Below are positions 32,458-44,200 of a DNA stretch of 64,000 bases, piece by piece; the stretch's first letter is position 1, and the number at the start of each line of letters is the position of its first letter. This DNA comes from Oscarella lobularis (lineage: Eukaryota; Porifera; Homoscleromorpha; Homosclerophorida; Oscarellidae): contig NC_089192.1 of assembly GCF_947507565.1 (NCBI RefSeq), positions 868,001 to 932,000 on the forward strand. The letters are read 5' to 3'. Under the pieces are notes generated by a model, which was not told the DNA's origin, did not search any database, and was given only the letters and a program-made list of their open reading frames with translations. The translations under genes were made by a program, and so were the position numbers.

Positions 32458-34408
32458 CTAAAGATTTGAGATTGAATTGATGTAATCGTACGTTGGTGAA
32501 GCGTATATGTTTTCAGGCTGGTGGTAGGCAGGAGACTGGTTCATTGCAATCTGTTCGCTCCTTTTTTCAACCAGCGACTTCTTAATTGACTGAACGGAGT
32601 GGTAACGAAAGAGAAGATAGGCAGTTAGAAATCCCAACAAAATGCCGATCACAAGCGATCCAACAATTGCTCCAGAGACCGTACCAGCATTCCACAACCC
32701 TTCGACGCTCACGTCACAACGTGCGCCGGCGAAGCCGTTTCTGCAGTGGCATGAATACATGTTAATTCCGTCAATGCAGGCGGAATCGTGATAACACGGA
32801 TTTGATTCGCATTCGTCTATGTTTCTCTCGCAGTCGTCTCCTTCAAATCCAAGCCGGCACAAACAGCTGTAACCTCGTAGTTCCGTTGTGCTGGCACGGA
32901 TTTGATGAGCAGTCATCAATGTCTAGAGCACTCTCACAATGAATGCCCGTGTATCCGGCGAAGCAGTTGCATACGTAGCCGTCAACCAGATCCTCGCATA
33001 TTCCTCCAGTGCTGTAACCGTTCATTTAAGTCGGCGCCATAATGGCATGGAGATGAGGCGCATTCGTTAATCTCTACATTCAGCAGCTTTAGGCATTCTA
33101 ATTTTATGACTCTGAGATCTCAATATGCAGCGCCACAAGTTAAGGTACTGCCAGTTTGCCTAATTTTTGAGATCACAGAGTCAATGCTTTCTTCTTACCG
33201 AGAGAGCAGTCTTTTCCCGAGAATCCAGAAGAGCAGTTGCAAAAATAGTTGTTTACTTCATCCACGCATGTAGAATTGTTTTGACACGACTGTGACAAGC
33301 ACTCGTCAACGTCTGCACGAAGATTATATATAAGAGATGCAGTACGAATACAACTGTAAAGACTTCCCTATTTCACAGTGAACTCCGCTGTATCCTAGTA
33401 GACATACGCAATTATATCCGTTCACTTCGTCATCACAGAAGGCTTCTTTAGAACAGGGATTGGGCGAACAATCGTCAATGTCTTGAGAAGATATAAATAT
33501 TTTAACAAATTAGAATACGACGTGCCTGCTTCACAATGATTTCCTGTAAATCCTTGCGCACATAAACACTGGTACCGGTTTATATCGTCAAAACAGGTCC
33601 CATTATTTTGGCAGGGACTGGAACTGCATTCGTCCGTGTCTACAGAAAATGCTTTAGAAAGAGGTTCACACCAATAATTGTTTACTTATTGTGCAATCAT
33701 TCTCAGGTTCAAATCCTGGGTTACATATTTTGTGCCCAGTTTTTGGATTGCACGTGTGAGTGATATTTGACTTGCAATAGACTCCACAGTCCCTGCCATA
33801 CCAATCTGCATCACAAGAAACTTGCCAGTAGAGGTACAAGTTTGTAGTATCAGCTGCTCTTGATCCCGCAATTGTGACTATGCTTGACGACGTGTTTGCT
33901 ATCGGCACATTAAAAAAGGAAGCACTCATTAGGTCAATAAGGCTTCCTGTGCTATTTTGAGCCGTAATGTTCAAACTGAAGTAGCCTAAACAATAGATTT
34001 TAGGTACAGTATTGCCACAAGCGCGAGGACAACCTTCCAATTGTTCAAGAATGATAATGTGACAAGGTGTAGTGGAGGTTCTCCAGGGACAAACGTTTGA
34101 CGTAGATCAGTTGCTGTCTTTTTGTCCTCGCAGACAGACCCAGGAGGCGTCCAGTAACAAACTTCAAGATTCGTTGAACATTCGCTGCATGACCCTGCTA
34201 TCTCTGAGCCACAGCAAAGTCCGTTAAAGTCTTCGTTGCTTGGGTTTTGAAAAAACACGTACGTCAAATTAATTTTGCCATGAGAAGCTACCTAAGTTAG
34301 GGTATGTTGTAACTTCTACACGACGTATTTCAACTTAGATACCTGACTAACGCAGACCACGGCAGTGACATACCATCGAAATAATAACAGTGCAAGATGA
34401 CTGCGCAT
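32458..34408 (-). pseudogene. Delta-like Notch ligand, gene C (mosaic, two frame breaks)
   Basis: Signal exon (ATG at 34408, MRSHLALLLFRWYVTAVVCVSQ), MNNL-like domain with CYWTPPGSVCED, DSL domain (WQVSCDADWYGRDCGVYC, THTCNPKTGHKICNPGFEP) and three intact EGF exons. A fourth EGF, homologous to the first EGF of gene D's giant exon, has lost about 8 bases near 33045 and runs into a stop. A fifth is cut short by a deletion near 32880. Then come an intact EGF, a membrane span (GSLVIGILLGFLTAYLLF) and a tail with QSPAYHQPENIYASPTYDY. The 5' half is E-like and the 3' EGF part D-like, so the gene looks recombinant. The breaks could be real decay, assembly errors, or bypassed by splicing at an internal ctctag/ACATTGATGAC acceptor (near 32922). 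Confidence 0.65.
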
Positions 34409-34810
34409 CTCCTTCACTAGGGTACAGTTGAGTAAACAAGCAACTCCTAGAGTGACTCCCACTGACACTTTCGCGTACGCTAAAGATGCATCAGGATGAA
34501 AATGCTGCCTAAGACTTCACACATATCTTTAGGTGAACTACTAGTCAGTATACCTTCATTTTCTTTGCCCAATCTGCTGCTGTAACGACATCACCGGCGT
34601 GCAAAGAGCTCCTTCAAACTAATGAGAATTAAAAATCCTCTATCAAGATAGAACTACCCCTCCTCGCAATCACTCTCATTTGAATCTTACTTTTGCACGA
34701 GTCTATATCATACCTTGGTACATTGAGGCACAAAAAAGGTCTCTAGCTACACTTTAGGTAAACCATTCACTAAAACAAATCTGTTCTGTCCTCTACGGTA
34801 CAGAACCCTC
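34409..34810. other. Spacer between Delta C start and Delta D end
   Basis: About 400 bases, presumably holding the promoter of gene C and the 3' untranslated region of gene D. No open frame, known RNA or repeat was recognised. Confidence 0.4.
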
Positions 34811-37800
34811 TCACATCTGAGTCACGTCCCAGTCGGGATGACTTTCAGGGTAATAGTGTAAATTGAGACGCGGGCGTTGCAGTCCCACAGCGCTGGAGGA
34901 CTGACGCTCCGGCCACATTTTGGATCCCGAAAAGCTGTCGCTCAATTTTGATCCTTCAAAACCGTAATTTACCTGAGCGCTCGTCTTCTTCTGCGGTCCG
35001 GGTTTGTTGTTCTTTTTCTCCACTTTCCTCTTCTTTTCATCTTTTCTCCATCGTGAGGGCGACGGCGACCGCCTTGCTTTCCTGCAGCAGAAGAACCACT
35101 GAAGCGGCGTGAGACAGTGGATCAAGATGATGTAGATAAGAAGTATCACAATGACAACAGCTAAAACATGAGATAAGTACAACATAACAGATGTACGGAG
35201 GAACATACACGAGGTTACGGAAACTGCAAAGGTTGAAACGAAACCAGTTTCGGACCACAACCTCTCTTCACAGCCATTTCCCACAGCTCCAACCGCTGAC
35301 AAAATAAATTTCGAATTAAAGAGGACTGGTCTGAAAAATACTTACTAACGATAGACGTTGTGCTGCTAGCATTGGTGCCATTGATTGCGCTGGCGTTTGT
35401 CGGCGGTAAAGCGGTCGTGGGAGTCTCTGTTGTCGCTTTGGAAGTCATAGGTCTCATAGTTGGTACAGCAGTTTCGCATAGAAGCCCCGTGTACCAACGA
35501 GGACAAAGGCAGGAAAATGACCCGCTGATGCTTTCGCAAGTGCCGTTGTGTTGACAAGGGTAGGAGTCGCACTGATTGATTTCTGAAACAAAAAGAAAAA
35601 GAACAAATAAATTTTAGATATCACGTAGATTTTCTATTAGTAAATTCTCTCTACTTGTGGGGAACCCTTTACTAAATCCTCCATGCCGTTTACCGTGTTC
35701 ACAATTATTCCCACTGTGACCTTCAGGACACGTGCAATTATAATATACAGTTAATTCGGAAGAATTGAAGAGTGGTGTTCCTGCAGGTACGCTTTCGTTA
35801 ACGGAAAAATAATCGCAACCGGTGGCATTCTTGCAGAGTAAGTCACAGGGATTCACGAAACTTTCACAGTTTGATCCCGTAAAGAATTCAGAACATTGGC
35901 AATAGTACTCTCCAAAGCCGTCAATGCAAGTACCCTGATTTTGACAAGGATTCGATTGGCACTCGTCCAAGTCTATTAAACAATTTTGTCCGCCAAAGCC
36001 AGGAATGCAACTGCAGTTATAGCCATCAATCAAGTCAATGCAAGTGCCATTATTGGCACATGGACTTGATTCACAGTCGTTAATATTAGTCTCGCACAGG
36101 TGCCCAGCATATCCCGCGGAACAGTTACAAGTGAAGTCATTAGAAAGATCACTGCAGGTTCCATTGTTTAGACAAGGGCTCGACTCGCACTCATTGACAT
36201 CAGTCTCGCACGTCTTTCCTGTGTAACCAACCGGACAAAAACAGCTGAAGTCTCCCACGAGATCTTGGCATCTACCCCTGTTGTGGCAAGGATTTGAGCT
36301 GCATTCAAGAATTTCGAATTGACACTGTTTGCCTGTGTATCCAACAGAGCAGTTGCACTTGAAATCGTTCACCAGGTCTGTACAGTTAGTATTTTCACGG
36401 CAAGGATTTGGATCACAGTCATTTATGTCTGTCTCGCAGTGACGTCCGGAAAATCCAAGAGGACATTTACAGAAATACTGTGAGTAGAGGTTCTTGCACG
36501 TTCCATTGTTCAGGCACGGACTAGAGAAACACTCGTCTACTTCTGTTTCACAATGTAGCCCGGTAAAGCCGTGAGCGCATTGGCAGTCATATGATGCTCT
36601 TTTGTCGGAGCATTTTCCTCCGTTTTGACAGGGAAACGACGCGCATTCGTCTATATCAAAGCCGCAATTGCCACCGGTGAATCCAGCCCAGCAAATGCAC
36701 CAGTAACCGTCGATTCGATCAACGCAGTTTCCATTTTGGCACGGGTTAGAGATGCACTCATTTATGTTCGTTTTACAGTCGTCTCCGGTAAATCCTGATA
36801 TACATTCACATTGATACGAGTCTGTGGAATCGAAACAAGTGCCGTTGTTTTGACACGGACTACTGACGCATTCATCAATATTAGACTCGCAGGAGGATCC
36901 GGTAAATCCGCTAGAGCAGGAACAGGAATAGGTGCCAACAACGTCACGATGAGAACAATTCCCTCCATTCTGACACGGAAGAGACAAGCACTCATCAATA
37001 TCAGCGTCACAGTTTTTACCGGTGTACCCAGACGAGCAGGAGCAGACGTAATCGTCTATTAAATCAGTGCAATTTCCCCCATTCTTACAAGGATGAGGGG
37101 TGCACTCGTCTACGTTCGTCTCGCACACCGGTCCTGTGTATCCTGAAGAACAACTGCAAGATGTGGAGTTGACTTGATCGAGACAAATGCCGCCGTTTTG
37201 ACAAGGCCTTGAGAGACATTCGTTCACGTTCGTTTCGCACAGGTGACCGGTGTATCCCGCTTGACAGTGGCACTTGTATCCATTGACTTCGTCTTGGCAA
37301 GAACCGCCACTTTCGCACGGATTAGAGGCACATTCGTCAACGTCGGTTTCACAGTCAGATCCGGTGTAGCCATCCAAGCAGTCACAGGAGTAATTGCCGA
37401 TGAGATCTCTACATTTTGCTCCATTATTGCACGGGTTCGATTCACACTCGAAAATGTCGACGTGGCACTGTTTCCCAGTAAATCCAGGTAAACACGTGCA
37501 AGAAAAGTCATCGATTAGGTTTACACATTTTCCACCGTTTCTACATGGCTGAATTTGACAGTTGTTGACTACATCTTGACAGTTCGTTCCGTTGTAGCCG
37601 GGAGAACAGATACAATAGAACGTATCAATCTGATTCAAACAATTGATCTCGTTTTGACACGGAGAAGAGTCACATTCATTAACATCCGTTTCACAGTTAA
37701 GTCCAGTAAACCCACGAGGACATTGGCAAGTATAAGAATTCACGCTATCATCACACTTACCTCCATTACAGCAAGGAGAGCTCGCGCAGTCGTCAACATC

Positions 37801-40800
37801 AATCTGGCACCAAACGCCAGTATAGCCGGTAGTGCAATTGCATTTGTAGCCGTTTGCCTTGTCGATACAAGTCGCGCCCCTTTGACACGGATCGGACGAG
37901 CACTCGTCAACATCAGTTTCGCACAGAGAACCGGTATAGCCTTCTAAACAGGAGCAGCTGAATGAAGCAACGCCATCACTGCAAGCGGCTCCGTTATGAC
38001 AGGGTTCAATAGCACAGTCATCAATGTTGGCGCGACATCGCTTGCCCGTGTATCCCTCGTCACAACTGCAATTGAAACCGTTTGCCAGATCCGTACAATT
38101 TCCGTGGTCACCGCACGGATTTTGATCACAGTCATCAACATTGATCTCGCACGTCTTACCGACAAAGCCGAGGAGGCATTTGCAGTAAAAGCCGTTAACT
38201 GCATCAATGCACATTGCTCCATTTTGGCAAGGGTTGAGATCGCACTCGTCAATTTCGCTCGCGCACGTGCTTCCCGTAAAACCCGCTACACATTCACACG
38301 AGTATTTATTAACTTCGTCATTGCATCGAGCTCCGTTTAGGCAAGGAGACGACGAGCAATCATCAATGTCATACTCACACTGTGATCCTGTGTATCCGGA
38401 CAGACAGGAACACTGAAATCCGTTTACAGTATCCCTGCAGTTTCCGTCATTCTGACAAGGAGCTGAAGAGCACTCGTCCACGTCTATTTCACATCTTGAC
38501 CCGTTGTATCCTTTAAGGCATTGACAGGTGTACATATTAATTCCATCAGAGCACGTTCCGTTATTTGTACAGGGATTGGATTCACATTCATTGACATTTA
38601 ATTCACAGCTGGTGCCACTATATCCGTCTGAGCAAGTACACGTATACCTGTCAATTAGGTCAATGCACGTGCCTTCATTCTGACATGGATTCGACAAGCA
38701 CTCGTCGGTTTCTGTTTCACAGTTAGCACCTTCATATCCTGGAATACACTCGCATTCATAACAATTCACTTTATCGATACATGTTGCGTTATTCTGGCAT
38801 GGCTGAGATAAGCATTCGTTGTTATTTGTCTCACAGTTAAGCCCTCTGTATCCCGCTAAACAGCTGCAGTGGTATCCTGCTACATCATCAACGCACATAG
38901 CTTCATTTTGACAGGGCGAAGACGAGCATTCGTTAATTTCCACTTGACAGCGTTTGCCTGTGTAGCCCGCGTCACAACTACAATTGTAGTTATGCACCAA
39001 ATCTGTGCAGTTGCCGCGGTTGTTACAAGGATCTGGATCACAGTCATCTACATTCGTCTCGCAATTTTTTCCAAGGAAGCCGAGCACGCAGCGACAATGA
39101 TAATCATTCAAGGCGTCGGTGCACGTTCCTCCATTCGCACAGGGATTAGAATTGCATTCGTCAATCTCCGTCTCACAGTCTGCTCCCGTGAATCCTTTAA
39201 AACACTCACACGAGTACCTGTTGACTGCGTCTGTGCACCGCGCACCATTGCGGCAAGGAGACGAGTTGCATTCGTCTATGTTCACATCACAGTGGATTCC
39301 GGTAAATCCAGAATTGCAGCTGCAGCTAAATCCACCGACGCGATCAGAGCACGTCCCGTTTTGACAGGGATTTGATGAACACTCGTTAAAATCAGTTTCA
39401 CAGTTTAATCCAGTGTATCCTGCCATACACTGGCACTTGTACATCGCTACTCCGTCAACGCAAGTAGCGCTGTTCAAGCACGGTTGGGACCGGCATTCAT
39501 CCACGTTAGTTTCACACTCGTCCCCCACAAATCCATCAGTACACGTGCAACTATACCCGTTAATTTGATCGGCACATGTGCCATTGTTCTGGCACGGATT
39601 AGAGAGACATTCGTCAATGTTAATATCGCAGACGTCATTTGTGTACCCGGGAGCGCACTCACAGCGAAACGAGTTCACCATGTCTGTACAGTTTCCACCA
39701 TTCTGACACGGCTTTGACATGCACTCATCTATGTCTATTTCACAGTGAGTCCCTGTGTATCCGGCAAAGCAGTTGCATACGTAACGGCCAATCAAATTCT
39801 CGCATTCTCCTCCACTACTGTAACCGTTTATTTGGGCGGCGCATGATCTGTTGTAATGGCATGGAGATGAGGCGCATTCGTCAATGTCTATATTAATTTA
39901 GTTTTAGGCATTTATCTAAATCTATGATTCTGAGATCTCGGGTGATACTCCTAGTTTAATTAAGATAATGATCATTAGTCATGAATGCGCCTCATATCTT
40001 TCAGTAGACGTTCTGCTGTGAACCTACATGCGAGATCTCAGTATCACTACTACTACTACTCACCTGTTTCACATAGAAGTCCAGCATAACCGGTGGGGCA
40101 ATTGCAGTCATAAGCAAGTAACTTGTCAACGCACGTGGCACCATGTTGGCATGGATTAGACGCGCATTCGTCCACTTCTACATAACGTAACATTTTGTAT
40201 AGTAATTTTTGTTTTTAATGGTGATGGTCATACGTTTGGTACAGTTGGTATCCGGGTCTTTGTATCCGTTATGGCACAGTTTGTGTCCTAGTGAGCTACA
40301 ATTGTAGTGACCTGACGAATCGCTTCTTGGCACACAGTAATTCAAGCAGTCGTCAAAATGATCAGGTTGGCATTCGACTCTCCATTCCAGTTTTAATGTC
40401 AAATGTGAGGTGACCAAAGGTGTCTCTTTTGTCCAAGTGGATTGCACATTGGATGAATTTTGATCAAGATAAAAAGACCCAATGAGGTCTTTAGTAGCCA
40501 ACCCGACATTTATTGCGGTAATGTTCAACTTGAAGTATCCCTGCAAGAAACATTTTTACATCTAGAAAGATTTGCTTCTCAGCAGTAGTACGGGCCATCT
40601 TCCAGTGAACTTGAAACCAATGGGGTTGCTTGTTCCGTTGCCCAGTGAAGACGAAAAAGTGTGTTCTGTAACGCTGTAGCCGGGGGGTGTGCGAAATATA
40701 CCTGTCGTCGCTGAATTCGTGCAGGTACTCGCGTCGTTATACTGTGTGTGGCAAAGCACGAGGCTGACGTTGCAAGATCGATAGCACCCAAGAACAGACG

Positions 40801-40993
40801 AGTAACCATTGCTGTCGCAACACATTCCTTTGATTGTTTTCTCTTGATCTGAGTATGATAGCAGTCTGATTTGTAAGTAGCCATTAGCGGAAACCTAATA
40901 AAAAGTAGATTTCTTTGTTAGGGCAAAAGCGCAAAGTCTGACCTTCGTGATGCTGACCCAAAAAAGGATCAAGGCGAAGGATGCTTTCGCCAT
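34811..40993 (-). CDS. Giant Delta-like ligand, gene D (about 38 EGF repeats)
   Basis: Signal exon at 40993 ([17 protein letters not shown]), MNNL domain ([11 protein letters not shown], ending GRWP), DSL domain ([37 protein letters not shown]) and one EGF exon at about 40.06-40.17 kb. A single exon of about 4.2 kb (roughly 39890 to 35690) encodes 36 EGF repeats without interruption. A further EGF and a Thr/Ser-rich stalk ([15 protein letters not shown]) follow, then a membrane span ([14 protein letters not shown]), a basic segment and a tail ending [18 protein letters not shown]. Many EGFs carry calcium-binding and C2 Asn/Asp signatures. There are no LNR or intracellular ankyrin repeats, so this is a ligand-type protein despite its Notch-like repeat number. 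Repeats 3-10 and 11-18 correspond pairwise. Confidence 0.88.
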
Positions 40994-41021
40994 GACGTTA
41001 GAAGCCCGTGTGAAGTACACT

Positions 41022-41027
41022 CACGTG
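41022..41027. promoter_or_regulatory. CACGTG E-box in the bidirectional D/E promoter
   Basis: TCACGTGA lies 29 bases before the gene D ATG and within the divergent D/E promoter. The same word sits 13 bases before the start of gene A (26013-26018) and 19 bases before gene B (32404-32409), the latter two within a longer shared stretch AAGTTCACGTGAGATCTCG. This suggests common control of the cluster by a bHLH-type factor; no expression evidence is visible. Confidence 0.35.
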
Positions 41028-41240
41028 ATCTTTGTAGTAAACAAATTTGGATTCCTTGGACATTTCTGATAAACCATCGGTTACCAGTGTCTGTTTCAGA
41101 GCGAACATCAAAATTCAAGCGACGATGTGCTGTTTACGTCTGCGCTTTGTTCGTTGAAGCCAAGGGCGGATGCTTGTTTACGTAGGGTGTGGCACTCCTT
41201 TGGGGGAGTAACGGTGGAGATGCGCAGTCGAATAGAAACA

Positions 41241-44200
41241 ATGTCCTTTGGGAGGTTTGCTTTGGCCTTGACTCTGCTCTGCGTTTCCCAGGTACGAGTC
41301 TTCCTATAGCGCCGAAGTTGGTATACTGACGGTTGAGTTGTGAGTCGTGACACGCCTATAAGGAAGCTTTTTTAGGTCGCTTCTGATGGTAAAATCAAAT
41401 TGACTTACTCTATTTACTTTAACCGAGGCAACAAAGATTTCAACGGAGCTTGCTGTAACGGCCCAAAAGTACTTCCATGTCTAAAACTTTGTTCGACATT
41501 CCTGGACGTTTGTTATTGGACGCCTCCCGAGTCCGTCTGTGAGGACAAAGACAGAGTCAATAATGTAACAGTAGATCCCAATAAAAATCCTTCTTTGGCG
41601 TTCTTCCACCTCGTCACGCTGTCGTTCTCGAACGATTGGAAGGTCATCCTCCCTGCCTCACTGTACTGCCAATACTACAGTTGTTTAGGGTTTCTTCAGT
41701 TTGAATATTACAGCTCGAAATAGCACAGGAAGTCTCATTGACATCTTGACAGAATCCTTTGCTAATGCTCCAGTAACAAACACGCCATCAAGTCCAACCA
41801 CTATCACAGGAACAAAAAATACAATTTTGCCTCTTTCTTGGCAAGTCTCGTGTGATGAGCACTGGTATGGAAGCGATTGCGGCATCTATTGCAAGCCAAG
41901 CATCACTCATACGTGCAACCAAACAACTGGAAACAGAATCTGTAAGCCTGGATATGAACCTGCGAATAACTGCACAATAGGTAAGAAAATAATGTTGGAT
42001 GGCATAAAGCATTTTAAAACATCGACTTAGACACTGATGAATGCAGTTCCGATCCTTGTCAAAATAATGGAACTTGTCACGACGACGTAAACCAGTATCG
42101 GTGTTCATGTGCGCAAGGATTTACAGGAAATCATTGTGAAATAAGTTAGGTAAACTCGAAATAGGTTCAAGTACTTATTCCTTATTCTAGACATTAACGA
42201 ATGTTTGTCTCGTCCCTGTTCTAATGGAGCCACGTGTAACGACAAAAACAACGGATATAATTGCGTATGTTCTCCAGGGTACAGCGGAGATCACTGTGAA
42301 ACAGGGAAGTCTTCACATTTGTCTAAGCACATCTCTAATTTGACTACGTGCAGACGTTGACGACTGCCTGTCACAGCCGTGCCAAAACGGCTCGACATGC
42401 ATAGATCTAGTGAACAGCTATTTCTGCAATTGTTCGTTCGGATTCTCGGGAAAGGATTGTTCTGTTGGTAAAGAGCAGAGCCCGCATCATAGCTGTCTTC
42501 TATGTAAGAACAAGTCGTTGCTTTTTAGACATTAACGAGTGTGCGTCTGATCCGTGTGCAAACGGGGGCACTTGCCATGATATGCTCGGATATTTCAAGT
42601 GTACCTGCCTAGAGGGCTATACGGGAGTACACTGTGAAACAGGTAAGACCGTGACAAGAACCGTGTGCGTTTAAGAAAACCACTACTAGATATAAACGAG
42701 TGCTCTTCTAACCCGTGCGTCAACGGGGGAACTTGTAGCAACCTTATTGGAATGTTTACTTGTTCCTGCATCGCGGGTTATACAGGAACGAAGTGCCAAA
42801 CAGGTGCGCCGTTGCGCTTTTAATGAAATAGCTTTTACTAAAACTCGGTCAGACGTTAACGAATGCAAATCAAACCCGTGTCAGAACAACGCTACTTGTA
42901 ATGATGGAATCAATGGCTATGCGTGTCAATGTCTACAGGGATACACAGGAACGTATTGTGAAACAGGCAGGACAGCAATTGAAAATATAACTGCGGTTAG
43001 ATTGACCAGTAATTTTTAGACATCAATGAGTGTGAATCGGTGCCTTGTCAAAACGGAGGCACATGTACAGATAAAGTGGACGCTTATGTATGCGCCTGCT
43101 TGCCAGGATACACTGGCGAGTTATGTGAAACAGGTATGCACTGACTGCTAGTGTACACAACAGAAGAACTCTTTTTCCGTATTATAGACGTAAACGAGTG
43201 TGCATCGACTCCCTGCCAATATGGCGGCACGTGTACTGATCTGGTAAACGAATACTCGTGCGCTTGCGTTGTTGGCTATACCGGACGATTATGCGAAACA
43301 AGTATGGCTGCACTTGTGAACGTTTGTCTAATCTGCCACTGCCATATTTCTAGACATCAACGAGTGCAGCAGTGATCCGTGTCAGCACGGAAGTACATGC
43401 AACGATCTAGTGAATCAGTTCACGTGTACGTGTCCTAATGGGTACACCGGTGAATTTTGCGAGACAGGTACCTAGTTGTACACCTGATTCTTTCTTTACA
43501 ACAAAAATCTCTTATTTTAGATATTGATGAGTGTGCTAGCGACCCCTGCACACACAACGGAACGTGCACCGACAAAATAAACGGTTTCGTGTGTTCTTGC
43601 TTACCAGGCTACACTGGAAGCACATGTAAAATAGGTAAGAGATATTCGTTCTAATAATACTGAACTAACAAAGCCGCCAGACATTGATGAATGCAACCCC
43701 AATCCTTGTCAAAACGGAGCCGTCTGTGAAGACCTAATCAACGACTATTACTGTCCATGTTTAGCTGGGTACACGGAAAAAGACTGTTCAGTAGGTAAGT
43801 ATCGTTGGCAGGCCGCACACAGAAAATTAAATGAGAGAATACCTCTAGATATCAACGAATGCTTGTCTAACCCATGTGTCCATGGATCGTGCAGAGACAG
43901 AGTGAATCGATTTTCATGCACATGTGTGGATGGTTGGACTGGAGCCCAGTGCGAAATTAACATTAACGAATGTCAGTCGAATCCGTGTCTAAACCGAGGC
44001 ACGTGCATAGATAAAGTGTTCCAATACACCTGCACTTGCCCGCCAACTCACACCGGTAGTCACTGCGAGACAAGTAAGTGCTTTGAAAATTTAGGTGACT
44101 GTTGTTAGAACTATACTGATCGCACAGAAATCAACCCATGCGACCCAAGTCCATGCCTACTAGGAGGCACATGCACAGAAACTAACGACGGTGGATTTAA

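Noticed and set aside
34811-40993. Gene D as a Notch receptor because of its 36-repeat EGF exon
   Set aside because: It has MNNL and DSL domains and no LNR, RAM or ankyrin region; the tail is short.
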